This document shows positions 8,388 through 16,966 of a stretch of 64,000 nt of DNA, piece after piece. Below the pieces are notes generated by a model. That model saw only the letters and a list, made by a program, of their open reading frames with translations. It ran no database searches and was not told the DNA's origin. Position numbers and translations under genes: made by a program. The stretch lies in the NCBI GenBank assembly GCA_019359595.1, contig JAHHGZ010000002.1, positions 124,001 through 188,000 on the forward strand. Reading direction: 5' to 3'. This DNA is from Cyanomargarita calcarea GSE-NOS-MK-12-04C. GTDB taxonomy: Bacteria > Cyanobacteriota > Cyanobacteriia > Cyanobacteriales > Nostocaceae. Position 1 is the first letter of the stretch; every line of letters starts with the position of its first letter.

Positions 8388-10115
8388 ATGAATATATTTG
8401 ACAGTCAGTTGTGGAATCAATTTTTAGCAATTGCTAAACCTTACTGGTATCCATCCGAGGAAGAAGGAAGGACATTACCACAAATTTTGTGGTCATGGTC
8501 TAGGTTAGCTTTAGTGCTGTTATTGCTGCTCTCGTTCAACAGTTTAAATGCATTCAACAGTTATATAAATAGAGACTTGCTAGACGTCCTTGAACAAAGA
8601 GATGCTCCAAACTTCTTCCGTTTATTATTTCTTTATGCTACAACTTTTGCAATTCTGACACCGCTGATAGTATTGTCTGAATATTTTAGAAAAAAGCTCG
8701 CTCTCGATTGGTATGAATGGCTAAACAATTATATCTTGGATAAATATTTCCACAATCGGGCTTACTATCAAATTAATTTTCAGTCTGACATTGAAAACCC
8801 AGACCAACGTATATCTCAAGAAATCGAGCCAATACCCAGTCTCGCTCTAGATTCTTTGTTCATTATTATCGAAAAAATTATTGTCATAATTGCTTTTGTT
8901 GGAATTCTCTGGTCTATTTCTAAACTAATAGTATTTGTTCTGATTCTTTATTCTATCTTTGGCAACGCTGTCACGGTTTTTCTGAGTAGGGAAGGGTCGG
9001 GGATTAATTCCGATAAACTCGAATCCGAAGCCGATTACCGCTATTGCTTGACTCATGTTCGCAACAATGCTGAATCGATTGCTTTTTTTCGAGGTGAAGC
9101 CCAGGAATCACGTCTAGTTAAGAAAAAATTTACTGACTTGATTGAGAATTTTACTCGAATCATTGATTGGCAGCGGAATTTACAACTATTTGCCAATGCA
9201 TATCAGTCTTTTCTTTATGTAGTTCCATTTTTAACGGTAGCACCTTTATATTTTGTGGATCGAATTGATTTGGGTGAGGTTTCTCAAGCGACCATCGCTT
9301 GCGCTCAAGTGGCAGGGGCACTGTCAACACTTGTATCTCAGTTTGGATCTTTCGGTTCATTTAGTAGTTTGATTAATCGTGCAGCAACTTTCTTGGAGGC
9401 TTTGGCAGCAGCGACAATACAAAAGCCAGGTAGTACCGTTGAGACAGTGGAAGAAGACCGTTTTGCCTTGGAAGAAGTTACATTGCAAACTCCCAACTAC
9501 GAGCAAATTTTAGTCCAAAACTTATCAGTTTCGGTTGAACCTGGTGGACTGCTAATAGTGGGCCCTAGTGGCTCGGGAAAAAGTTCTCTGCTACGGCTAA
9601 TTGCTGGGTTATGGAACGCTGGGACAGGTCGTTTAGTGCGACCAAGCCTAGAAGAAATGTTGTTTTTGCCCCAAAGTCCTTACCTGATTTTGGGAACTCT
9701 GCGAGAACAGCTACTATACCCCAATAGAAATAGTAGTGAAGTGACGGATCGGGAGCTTGAACAAGTGTTGGAACAAGTCAACCTTTATGACTTGATCGCA
9801 AGAATCGGTGGCTTGGATGCAGAAGTCTATTGGGAAAATATTTTGTCATTAGGAGAACAACAACGTCTCGCTTTTGCCCGACTGTTGGTCACTCGTCCAC
9901 GCTACGTTATTTTGGATGAAGCAACAAGTGCCTTAGATTTGAGAAATGAGGAAAATCTCTATCGACAGTTGCAACAAACTGAAACAACTTTTATTAGTGT
10001 TGGTCACCGAGAGAGCTTGTTAAATTATCACCGCTATGCCCTAGAACTTTCAAGGGATTCTACTTGGCAACTTGTTTTAACTCAAGACTACCACTCTGAT
10101 TCTAGTTGGGAATAA
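8388..10115 (+). CDS. ABC transporter, fused SbmA/YddA-type permease and ATPase
   Basis: The frame is open from a TTG at 8310, but ATG 8388 follows GGAG by 7 bases and starts MNIFDSQLW, giving 575 aa. The N-terminal half has several hydrophobic helices, including LALVLLLLLSFNSLNAF and a SIAFFRGEAQE signature, typical of the ABC_membrane_2 (SbmA/BacA/YddA/ABCD) family. The C-terminal ATPase has Walker A GPSGSGKSS, signature LSLGEQQRLAFAR and Walker B RYVILDEATSALD. There is no peptidase domain, so it is not a LanT-type maturing exporter. Placed after lanM and the oxygenase, it is the most likely exporter or immunity transporter of the lanthipeptide product, which is an inference from context. 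Confidence 0.85.
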   Translation: MNIFDSQLWNQFLAIAKPYWYPSEEEGRTLPQILWSWSRLALVLLLLLSFNSLNAFNSYINRDLLDVLEQRDAPNFFRLLFLYATTFAILTPLIVLSEYFRKKLALDWYEWLNNYILDKYFHNRAYYQINFQSDIENPDQRISQEIEPIPSLALDSLFIIIEKIIVIIAFVGILWSISKLIVFVLILYSIFGNAVTVFLSREGSGINSDKLESEADYRYCLTHVRNNAESIAFFRGEAQESRLVKKKFTDLIENFTRIIDWQRNLQLFANAYQSFLYVVPFLTVAPLYFVDRIDLGEVSQATIACAQVAGALSTLVSQFGSFGSFSSLINRAATFLEALAAATIQKPGSTVETVEEDRFALEEVTLQTPNYEQILVQNLSVSVEPGGLLIVGPSGSGKSSLLRLIAGLWNAGTGRLVRPSLEEMLFLPQSPYLILGTLREQLLYPNRNSSEVTDRELEQVLEQVNLYDLIARIGGLDAEVYWENILSLGEQQRLAFARLLVTRPRYVILDEATSALDLRNEENLYRQLQQTETTFISVGHRESLLNYHRYALELSRDSTWQLVLTQDYHSDSSWE

Positions 10116-10186
10116 TTTTTCTACTTCAGGATTGTCTTACTCTTGAATAAGAGTTGTAACAGTAACAAACTTTTTAATAAAATAAA

Positions 10187-10975
10187 ATGCAAAGTCTTAA
10201 AAAGATTGCTTTAGCTGTGCTATTGACAGGTTCGCTACTTTTATGGGTTCAAGGATCTGCCTTGGCTTTTAAGGTTCCCATACACGAAGCAATCACTAGA
10301 GAAGCACTTGCTGCCACCCAGCCTGCGATCGATGGTGAAACGCTGAAATTTTCAAACCGAGCCATCCAGCAGATTGTGGATGCTAATAAGGATACGGATC
10401 AGGTAGTCAACCAGTTCAGCCCTGAGAAGCATTTCGACGGAGAAGATTTTCTTGGTGGAAGTAAACGGCTCGTTAACCTCAAAGAACGAACGATCGCTAA
10501 AGTTATTGACGAAGATCCCGAAGAGTCATCGGCTCGTAAGGATCTAGGTGGTGCCTTGCATACTCTTCAGGACTTCTATGCTCACAGTAATTGGTTAGAG
10601 CTGGGACATACCAGCCCTAATATCAATAATAAACTAGGTCGTGAGGAATTTTCTGGAGCTAGGAAAGACACGCCAACTTGTCCGAAAGATCCAGGCACTC
10701 TCGCTGGTGCCGGCTTAAGTGAATTAACCTCTGGGTATTTCCTCTTCTCGGGGAAGGTAGTTCCATCATGCAGTGTTCCGGATGGAAAATGCCGACATGG
10801 ACTTCCCTTAGCCTGTCCCACAGGAATTAATAAGGATGATGACAGCCGAACTGGATTTTCAACTGCACGAGCTTTGGCTGTTGAAGCTACGAAGGAATTT
10901 CTCAATCACATTTTTACTGATTCTCGCATGGCTGGTAATCCTAAAGCAACTAAAGTGCTACTAGGAATCAATTGA
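10187..10975 (+). CDS. Secreted Het-C-like (zinc phospholipase C/S1-P1-like) protein
   Basis: The 262-aa product begins with a clear signal peptide (KK, then AVLLTGSLLLWVQGSALA; cleavage near residue 27). The mature part contains VPIHEAITREAL near the N-terminus and ALHTLQDFYAHSNWLELG around residues 123-140. This is the signature of the Het-C family, which shares a His-rich, zinc-binding helical fold with bacterial phospholipase C. Four Cys (PTCPK, PSCSV, GKCRH, LACPT) cluster near residues 160-210 and may form two disulfides. In this position it could be an exported effector, an immunity factor or a processing enzyme for the RiPP island. The family is fairly clear; the role here is unknown. 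Confidence 0.75.
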   Translation: MQSLKKIALAVLLTGSLLLWVQGSALAFKVPIHEAITREALAATQPAIDGETLKFSNRAIQQIVDANKDTDQVVNQFSPEKHFDGEDFLGGSKRLVNLKERTIAKVIDEDPEESSARKDLGGALHTLQDFYAHSNWLELGHTSPNINNKLGREEFSGARKDTPTCPKDPGTLAGAGLSELTSGYFLFSGKVVPSCSVPDGKCRHGLPLACPTGINKDDDSRTGFSTARALAVEATKEFLNHIFTDSRMAGNPKATKVLLGIN

Positions 10976-10992
10976 CACTTTTACGAGGTTTT

Positions 10993-11712
10993 ATGATTAA
11001 GGATGTATTAGAGTCTTCTTTGATTGCTTCACGAAATTGGCAGTCGGTGTTGGAAGCTTACAAGTCGTCTACACCATACAATTATGTAGTGATGGACGAT
11101 TTTCTCCAACCTAATATTTGCAAGCAACTTCATCAAGAGCTATTGAATCACTTGGGATGGCGCTATCAGGATGACATAGAACAGCCTATTATTAATAATA
11201 TGAGACCTGATATAGAGACAATTTTCACGATTGCAGAATCACTTAAAGTTCATTGTCCCTCTCTGTTCTCTAATTATGAATTGGTCGAACATTGGGCGCT
11301 CATGTATCCTAAAAATGCCCTTGGAAAAGTCCATTCTGATATTGGAGCTTTAACCTTAAATATCTGGCTGACACCAGAACAGTACAACCTAGATTCTTCC
11401 GGAGGGGGGCTTGTTTTTTTTGATGTCAAGCGTGAGTCCGAAGCTTCCTCTAATAAGCCCTCATCATATCTTTGGTCAGAGCAGTATGTAAAAGATTTTA
11501 CGGCAGGACAAAAAGTCAGCGTCAATTACAAATGCAACCGCGCACTTTTGTTTGATGCCAGAACCTTTCATCAAACTGATACTTTTTCCTTTGCCAATAT
11601 GAAACCCGAGTCTTACCGAATCAATCTTTCTTTGGCTTTTGATAATCCTGACGCTTATCGCGATCGCGTTTCCTCCTTTACAAAAGCATTGACCAACAAA
11701 AGTAACGATTGA
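10993..11712 (+). CDS. 2OG-Fe(II) oxygenase
   Basis: An in-frame TTG at 10972 overlaps the previous stop, but ATG 10993 has GAGG directly upstream and gives 239 aa. The protein has the facial-triad layout: H114-x-D116 (VHSDIGALTLNIWLTP), a GGGLVFFD strand, distal H193 (TFHQTD), and R209 (SYRINLSLAFD) as the probable 2-oxoglutarate ligand. It directly follows the Het-C gene and ends the plus-strand RiPP run. It is unrelated in sequence to the Nif11-fused oxygenase, so the island carries two different hydroxylase types. The substrate may be the lanthipeptide or a free amino acid; neither can be read from sequence. Confidence 0.8.
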   Translation: MIKDVLESSLIASRNWQSVLEAYKSSTPYNYVVMDDFLQPNICKQLHQELLNHLGWRYQDDIEQPIINNMRPDIETIFTIAESLKVHCPSLFSNYELVEHWALMYPKNALGKVHSDIGALTLNIWLTPEQYNLDSSGGGLVFFDVKRESEASSNKPSSYLWSEQYVKDFTAGQKVSVNYKCNRALLFDARTFHQTDTFSFANMKPESYRINLSLAFDNPDAYRDRVSSFTKALTNKSND

Positions 11713-11713
11713 G

Positions 11714-11832
11714 TCAATGTACTGCTTTGGAAGTTGATTGCCCGAATATCTGCCTTCCTAATACAGCTAAAATCAGCGACAGCAGTACCAAAAAAGCACC
11801 AGCAGAAGCATAAGTCATCCCCAATCCGCCAA
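11714..11832 (-). pseudogene. C-terminal remnant of a membrane protein
   Basis: On the minus strand this stretch encodes about 38 residues (GLGMTYASAGAFLVLLSLI, LAVLGRQIFGQ) ending in a stop. It looks like the last transmembrane helix and tail of a larger protein whose 5' part is gone. The break lies at the MITE-type end at 11836-11852, which suggests insertion or deletion through that element. Confidence 0.5.
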
Positions 11833-11835
11833 CTA

Positions 11836-11852
11836 ATACCATTTCTGTATGA
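11836..11852. repeat. Solitary MITE terminal repeat
   Basis: ATACCATTTCTGTATGA is identical to the left terminal repeat of the complete element at 63429-63587. No matching right end is found nearby, so it is a decayed end that sits exactly between two gene fragments. Confidence 0.6.
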
Positions 11853-11896
11853 AGCTGCGCTAAATTAGAAATAAGGGTGCGTTTGGTTTAAACGTG

Positions 11897-12030
11897 ATGG
11901 GTTTGAGATTGCAAGTCGAGATTAAAGAAAGCCTTGAAGAATTGGAAAAAGCTGTTAAATATGCAACAACGGCAAGTAGCAAAGAGCGATTACAAATGCT
12001 TTACTGGCTTAAAAGTGGTCAAGTCACAAG
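11897..12030 (+). pseudogene. IS630-type transposase N-terminal fragment
   Basis: The first 43 codons (VEIKESLEELEKAVKYATTA, SSKERLQMLYWLKSGQV) match the start of the helix-turn-helix segment common in cyanobacterial IS630-family transposases. After that the frame runs into unrelated sequence, which belongs to a different fragment in another frame. No DDE domain and no terminal inverted repeats are seen. Confidence 0.6.
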
Positions 12031-12036
12031 TCTTTT

Positions 12037-12243
12037 AATACCGCAAATATATCTGAACCGGATAACTCATATTCTTTTCTTGTGTTGTCATCGCGAACTT
12101 CAAAGGCATCTCTCCAAGGTGCATTTAAATCCAATGAGACTACATCTGGAAATCTGGAAATTCATGATTTTCGCAGTCCAAGCGAAAGAATTTATACGCC
12201 ATGCTCTGATAATGTTATTAATTGGAGTGCAACAAAGCAGTAA
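12037..12243 (+). pseudogene. C-terminal fragment of an unidentified protein
   Basis: A 68-codon frame without a start codon reads NTANISEPDNSYSFLVLSS, then SLQGAFKSNETTSGNLEIHD, ending NVINWSATKQ-stop. The composition looks like genuine protein (possibly a secreted beta-rich domain) rather than a random frame. It directly abuts the transposase fragment, as if spliced by a rearrangement. The family is not recognised. Confidence 0.4.
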
Positions 12244-12318
12244 GGCAATTGCGGTGGAGGTAACTGAGAGGTGATCGCGGTTGCTGCATTAAACCCAATT
12301 CTTTCCGACCAAAGTGCT

Positions 12319-12487
12319 ACATCAGCTTGTTTGGCTCTTGCAGCGCATTGCTACCATTGACCGCGAAATTGGACTCGATGCCAGTGTGCTAGGGGAAACT
12401 ATCTCCGAGCGATCGCTTGAGGAACTGATAAGAAGGCATAACCGTAAGCTACGACGAACGGGTAAAAAAAGGGCATCATCGCACTGA
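12319..12487 (+). pseudogene. C-terminal fragment of an unidentified protein
   Basis: One frame reads LVWLLQRIATIDREIGL, then SERSLEELIRRHNRKLRR and ends GKKRASSH-stop. It has no start codon and looks like the basic, helical tail of a larger protein. It is the third unrelated fragment within 600 bp. The minus-strand frame over it is a shadow. Confidence 0.35.
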
Positions 12488-12597
12488 AAAGCGCTCAATA
12501 TGGAGTGTTCCGGTTTCTCAACTACCACCTCTACATAATCAAGACGAGTTGTATTCTGCTGTATAATCCTGTGAGAAAATATTATATTGCAAGATTT

Positions 12598-13194
12598 ATG
12601 GCAAATCGGTTCAATCGATTTTGGTCTAAAAAGAAGGTTAGAGGCTGGAAAAGACAGATTAGAAAAATTCCCAAATGGAAAGAGCGAAATTTCAACATTG
12701 ATTTAAATAATTTCAACTGGGATCATGTAAGAATTGAATCTGTCAGAGCATCAACACCAATGTGGTACAGACGGTTAATTTTAGAAGCGATATTTGAAAT
12801 TTACCACAATTGGAGAAACCAACTTATTAAAAGAGGAGAACCTTTTTACTTAAAAATTTGGTTGTTTCATCCACGATTTTATAAGTCAGAAGTCGTTGCC
12901 GGAATACGTGAACGAATTGATTGGTACAATAATGTTTTTTCTACCTCAGAAAATCAAGACCAAGAATTCACATATCAAGAATATGCTTCAAATCGCTACA
13001 ATTTGGATGATATAACATGGGAATTAGCCATAGATGATGTTGTGCATTCTGAAAAATTTGATGAATTAACACCCCAGGATGTAAAAGTTCTTGAAAAAAC
13101 AGCTTACAACATAACTCAAACATCTGACGGTGATACTTTATACGCAGTCTGGCTTGGTTCAGTCTGGCTTGGTTCGGAGATGTCTAATGGTTAA
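12598..13194 (+). CDS. Conserved-looking hypothetical protein
   Basis: The frame is open from 12505, but MANRFNRFW at 12598 is the more natural start and gives 198 aa. The N-terminus is strongly basic and aromatic (FWSKKKVRGWKRQIRKIPKW), the middle has IFEIYHNWRNQL and YLKIWLFHPRFYKS, and the C-terminal third is acidic (DDITWELAIDDVV). The end carries a small tandem duplication, VWLGS-VWLGS, caused by a 15-bp repeat. I do not recognise a family. It sits among gene fragments but has no internal damage. Confidence 0.5.
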   Translation: MANRFNRFWSKKKVRGWKRQIRKIPKWKERNFNIDLNNFNWDHVRIESVRASTPMWYRRLILEAIFEIYHNWRNQLIKRGEPFYLKIWLFHPRFYKSEVVAGIRERIDWYNNVFSTSENQDQEFTYQEYASNRYNLDDITWELAIDDVVHSEKFDELTPQDVKVLEKTAYNITQTSDGDTLYAVWLGSVWLGSEMSNG

Positions 13195-13312
13195 GCATTT
13201 GATTGTTGTCTGGCGATCGCAAGGGAGCGCAAGCAGGCATCGCGCTATCTATACTTTGGACATCATCTAATACAATCAATACTGGTTCGGATTCAGGTTG
13301 CCAGCGATACAT
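13190..13312 (-). pseudogene. NB-ARC/STAND NTPase fragment (Walker B region)
   Basis: The minus strand encodes MYRWQPESEPVLIVLDDVQS followed by a short tail. The hydrophobic LIVLDD motif with a preceding Trp is what the Walker B region of NB-ARC or NACHT ATPases looks like. Only about 40 codons remain, so it is a relic. The WD40 protein at 33.6 kb lacks exactly this type of domain, but the two loci are too far apart to link by sequence. Confidence 0.35.
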
Positions 13313-13338
13313 TTTAATAAAGAGATAAATTAAACGTC

Positions 13339-13947
13339 ATGACCCAAACCCAACCACTACAAAAACTATATTCGTTCGATGAATTTATCGAATGGTATCC
13401 AGAAGACGGGAAACGCTACGAATTACACGATGGAGTAATAATTGAGATGCCACCAGCCACGGGTGATCACACATTTATTATCAGTTTTTTACTGCAAGTA
13501 ATATTACCTTTGATACAACCGTATCTAGTCTCATCGTCAGCATTCGTAAAAACACCCAATGAACCATCAGCTTACATACCTGATATGTTGGTCATCAATC
13601 CAAACAATCTCGTAAATGAACCATTCTGGAAAAAACAATCTACACTCATTTATCCAGAATCTATACCCTTAATAATTGAGATAGTTAGTACCAACTGGCA
13701 GGATGATTATGATAAAAAGTTTAATGATTATGAAGCTATGGGTATACGAGAATACTGGATTGTGGACTATGCCGCGTTGGGTGGACGTAAATACATTGGT
13801 AAACCTAAGCAACCTACAATTTTCGTATGTGAATTAATCGATAGTGAATATCAAATGACACCATTTAGAGGTACTGACCGCATCGTATCGCCGACTTTCC
13901 CGCAGTTGAATCTAACGGCCCAACAAATATTTGACTCTATTATTTAA
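13339..13947 (+). CDS. Uma2 family endonuclease-like protein (DUF820)
   Basis: The 202-aa product matches the Uma2/DUF820 family, which has a PD-(D/E)XK nuclease fold and is greatly expanded in cyanobacteria. Seen in order: FDEFIEWYPEDGKRYELHDG near the N-terminus, YIPDMLVIN (catalytic Asp, about residue 78), IIEIVSTNWQDDYDKKFNDY (Glu and Lys, about 112-132) and IREYWIVDY. All core residues are present. Its biological role is unknown; members are often linked to mobile DNA. Confidence 0.9.
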   Translation: MTQTQPLQKLYSFDEFIEWYPEDGKRYELHDGVIIEMPPATGDHTFIISFLLQVILPLIQPYLVSSSAFVKTPNEPSAYIPDMLVINPNNLVNEPFWKKQSTLIYPESIPLIIEIVSTNWQDDYDKKFNDYEAMGIREYWIVDYAALGGRKYIGKPKQPTIFVCELIDSEYQMTPFRGTDRIVSPTFPQLNLTAQQIFDSII

Positions 13948-14227
13948 TTAAAATCTCCATCGGACTATCCTAGTCCAGGGTGTCCAAGGTGAAAACCGGG
14001 CCATTTTTTGCTTGGATATGCTGGGCAGAGTAGAGAGGCCCAAATCGATATCGATACCACATAATGAAACCCCCGCGCATCCAAAGAAAAGTATCAAAAA
14101 GCCCCAAGTAATTTCAGAAAACAGCCACAGTGTTTGTTGGCACTCGACTTACCAACCACTAATTAACTTAAGGTGCCGCGAATAGCCAAGAAGTGCACGG
14201 CTAATAGCCCAAGCTGATGCACTTCAA
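13948..14227. other. Spacer with decayed coding sequence
   Basis: No intact gene. On the minus strand a short hydrophobic frame (LWLFSEITWGFLILFFGCAG) suggests a remnant membrane protein, without certainty. From 14186 the plus strand already encodes antitoxin-like residues in frame with the next gene. Confidence 0.35.
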
Positions 14228-14431
14228 ATGTCTGTTGAGCAGTATCTTCAATCTCTGATTCAGAGCAACCTGGCAGAGTCCCCGTCTCTCATCCCATCAC
14301 CCCGTGAGGAACGGATGGCTGCTCTTGAGCGATTTTGCAACAATCCTGCCCTTGCTAAGGTTCCACCACTTTCTGATGAAGCTATTAGTCGTGAGAGTAT
14401 CTATCGGCAACGGGAAGATAATCAACTATGA
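14228..14431 (+). CDS. Antitoxin partner of a PIN-domain toxin, N-terminus apparently lost
   Basis: The 67-aa product (MSVEQYLQSLIQ, then SDEAISRESIYRQRE) has the C-terminal pattern of VapB-like antitoxins. Upstream, still in frame, the codons for RLIAQADALQ (14198-14227) continue the family's helix, but a TAG at 14183 cuts it off. The DNA-binding N-terminus that should precede this is missing. Its stop overlaps the toxin start by 4 bp (ATGA), the usual coupling for such pairs. The protein may still bind the toxin but probably cannot repress transcription. Confidence 0.6.
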   Translation: MSVEQYLQSLIQSNLAESPSLIPSPREERMAALERFCNNPALAKVPPLSDEAISRESIYRQREDNQL

Positions 14432-14757
14432 CCTATTTGGTGGATACCAATGTCCTGCTACGTCTGGCACAAAACACTGACCCGTTACATCCACCTGCCC
14501 GTAGTGCCTATGTCGCATTAGAGGCTGAAGACAAGACGCTGAAAATCGTTCCCCAAACCATCATTGAGTTTTGGGTAGTAGCAACAAGACCCGTGAGTGT
14601 CAATGGCTTCGGCTTTTCGATCGCTCAGGTATCTTATGAAATTGGACTAATGAAGCAGTTGTTTATACTCCAGCCAGACACCTCCGCCATCTTTACAGAA
14701 TGGGAAAAGTTGGTGGTCAAGTATCATTTTTGCCCCTTGTTCAAAGAGTCTACTTGA
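14428..14757 (+). CDS. PIN-domain (VapC-like) toxin, C-terminally truncated
   Basis: The 109-aa product begins MTYLVDTNVLLRLAQ with the first catalytic Asp, and keeps QTIIEFWVVATRP with the conserved Glu. Normal VapC proteins continue with a KxxDARLVA-type segment carrying the remaining acidic residues. Here the sequence ends after VVKYHFCPLFKEST, so the active site is incomplete. With the damaged antitoxin before it, the pair looks like a dying type II toxin-antitoxin module. Confidence 0.65.
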   Translation: MTYLVDTNVLLRLAQNTDPLHPPARSAYVALEAEDKTLKIVPQTIIEFWVVATRPVSVNGFGFSIAQVSYEIGLMKQLFILQPDTSAIFTEWEKLVVKYHFCPLFKEST

Positions 14758-14853
14758 TCAAAATTCCGAATCTGCATTCATAAGGCCTCAGATTTGTTGC
14801 AAAATGTTGAAATCCCCACCAACCCCAGGCAAACACAGCCAAGTCTGTTCCTT

Positions 14854-16089
14854 ATGGCAACAATTAACAACAACTATCTCAAACTCAAAGCCGGCTACCT
14901 GTTTCCGGAAATTGCTCGTCGAGTAAATAGTTTTGCGTCTTCTAATCCTGAAGCTAAGGTTATTCGTTTAGGGATTGGTGATGTCACAGAACCATTACCA
15001 GAAGCCTGTCGGACAGCGATGATTAAAGCCGTAGAAGAAATGGGCGATCGCTCTACCTTCCAAGGCTATGGACCAGAACAGGGCTATGCTTGGTTAAGGG
15101 AGAAAATCGCCCAACATGATTTTCAATCTCGCGGATGTGAGGTGGATGCATCGGAAGTATTCATCTCCGACGGTTCTAAGTGTGACTGTAGTAATATTCT
15201 TGACATTCTGGGAGACGACAACATCATCGCCGTCACCGACCCAGTTTATCCTGTGTATGTAGATACCAACGTCATGGCAGGACATACGGGAGAAATTAAC
15301 GAAAAAGGCGAATTTGATGGCTTGGTATATTTACCAATTTCCGCAGAAAATAATTTTACCGCCCAAATTCCCACTCAGAAAGTCGATTTAATTTACCTCT
15401 GTTTCCCCAATAATCCGACCGGAGCTACAGCAACTAAGGAACATCTAAAGGCTTGGGTAGATTATGCTCTTGCAAATGGCTCGATAATCTTCTTTGATGC
15501 CGCTTACGAAGCCTTCATCAACGACCCCAGCATACCTCACTCCATCTATGAGATTGAAGGAGCAAGAGATTGTGCAATTGAATTCCGTTCCTTCTCCAAA
15601 AATGCCGGCTTTACCGGTACCCGCTGCGCCTTGACAGTCGTACCCAAGACACTCAAAGGAAAAGCTGCCGATGGTTCCGATGTCGAACTGTGGAAGCTGT
15701 GGAACCGCCGCCAGTCTACCAAATTCAACGGCGTTTCTTATATTGTGCAACGCGGTGCAGAAGCTGTTTATTCAGAGAAAGGAAAATCACAAATTAAGGA
15801 ACTTGTCAACTTTTACATGGAAAACGCCAAGATTATTCGTGAGAAACTGACAGCCGCTGGTATAGAGGTGTACGGGGGTGTAAATGCACCTTATGTGTGG
15901 GTAAAAACACCCAACGGTTTATCGAGTTGGGATTTCTTTGATAAGTTGTTGCATACTTGCAATGTTGTGGGTACACCTGGTTCTGGTTTTGGTGCTGCAG
16001 GTGAAGGTTATTTCCGGATTTCTGCATTTAACAGTCGGGAGAATGTAGAAGAAGCGATGAAGCGGATTGTGGAGAACTTTAAGGTCTAA
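14854..16089 (+). CDS. dapL: LL-diaminopimelate aminotransferase
   Basis: The frame opens at a TTG at 14794, but the family start [19 protein letters not shown] lies at 14854 and gives 411 aa, the usual length. DapL converts tetrahydrodipicolinate directly to LL-diaminopimelate for lysine and peptidoglycan synthesis; cyanobacteria and plants use this route. Class I/II PLP aminotransferase features are visible: [23 protein letters not shown], the PLP-Lys in [15 protein letters not shown] (about residue 270) and [15 protein letters not shown] at the end. The sequence looks intact and is a core gene. Confidence 0.97.
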   Translation: MATINNNYLKLKAGYLFPEIARRVNSFASSNPEAKVIRLGIGDVTEPLPEACRTAMIKAVEEMGDRSTFQGYGPEQGYAWLREKIAQHDFQSRGCEVDASEVFISDGSKCDCSNILDILGDDNIIAVTDPVYPVYVDTNVMAGHTGEINEKGEFDGLVYLPISAENNFTAQIPTQKVDLIYLCFPNNPTGATATKEHLKAWVDYALANGSIIFFDAAYEAFINDPSIPHSIYEIEGARDCAIEFRSFSKNAGFTGTRCALTVVPKTLKGKAADGSDVELWKLWNRRQSTKFNGVSYIVQRGAEAVYSEKGKSQIKELVNFYMENAKIIREKLTAAGIEVYGGVNAPYVWVKTPNGLSSWDFFDKLLHTCNVVGTPGSGFGAAGEGYFRISAFNSRENVEEAMKRIVENFKV

Positions 16090-16178
16090 AGGTAGTTCGG
16101 GTGGGCTATGCTGCCCACCGTGGTTGACTACTGGTGCAAAATTCTAAAATGAATTTATTCAATGCTGAAATCAAGATT

Positions 16179-16424
16179 ATGACAGACCAAGAATTATACG
16201 AGCGAATTGTTCTAAATCCTAAAGTCATGGTAGGAAAGCCAGTAATTAGGGGAACCCGTTTGAGCGTTGAGTATATTCTAAACCTCCTTGCTCATGGTGC
16301 AACTGTCACAGAAATTATTGAAGAATACAAAGGTCTTAGCCCTGAAGATATTCAAGCTTGTCTTTTGTTTGCCAGTAAGTCCCTATCAAATACAACTTTC
16401 ATGCCACTTATGGAAACAGCTTAG
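16179..16424 (+). CDS. DUF433 antitoxin-like protein
   Basis: The frame begins with a GTG at 16134, but the family start MTDQELYERIVLNPKVMVGK is at 16179, giving 81 aa. GKPVIRGTRLSVEYILNLLA and LSPEDIQACLLFA are the DUF433 signature, a small winged helix. These proteins are encoded just before DUF5615 PIN-like proteins and are thought to be their antitoxins. The stop codon is followed at once by the partner's ATG. Confidence 0.85.
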   Translation: MTDQELYERIVLNPKVMVGKPVIRGTRLSVEYILNLLAHGATVTEIIEEYKGLSPEDIQACLLFASKSLSNTTFMPLMETA

Positions 16425-16775
16425 ATGCGCTTTCTAGTAGATGAATGTACAGGATCATCTGTTGCTGAGTGGTTACGCAGTCAAGGTCATGATGTTTTCT
16501 CTGTTTATGAAGAAGCACGAGGCATGAATGATGATAATGTGCTGCAAAAAGCATTCACCGAAAATTGGATTCTGATTACCAATGACAAAGATTTTGGTGA
16601 AAAGATTTACCGAGACGGATGTCCACATAGAGGCGTGATTTTCATGAGACTTGAAAATGAGCGAGCAGCCAATAAAATAGAAACGCTTCGGCGGTTGCTT
16701 GAAAGCTATGCGGAACGGTTACCTGAACAATATGTTGTGGTTACAGATAACAGAGTTAGATTTGCATCATCATAA
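16425..16775 (+). CDS. DUF5615 PIN-like toxin candidate
   Basis: The 116-aa protein starts with no gap after the DUF433 gene. It shows MRFLVDECTG, VYEEARGMNDDNVL, WILITNDKDFGEKIYR and GVIFMRL, the pattern of DUF5615 PIN-like nucleases, with conserved Asp residues at 6, 41-42 and 60-62. Unlike the VapC-like gene 1.7 kb upstream, this pair looks intact. A role as an RNase toxin is inferred from the family. Confidence 0.85.
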   Translation: MRFLVDECTGSSVAEWLRSQGHDVFSVYEEARGMNDDNVLQKAFTENWILITNDKDFGEKIYRDGCPHRGVIFMRLENERAANKIETLRRLLESYAERLPEQYVVVTDNRVRFASS

Positions 16776-16966
16776 TGTATGTAGACTTTTAAGCAACGGC
16801 TAAAACATTGTCCGATCTTCTGGTTGCAGAAAAGGAAAAAGGCAATGCTTGACGGTCAAAGAGATCCATTCGTTGAGCGAAACAACAGCCTCGGTGTTTT
16901 TAGCATAATGCCCTATTTGCCGATCGCACTGACCTACCGAAAGCGTTCCGTGGACTTGATTTATAA

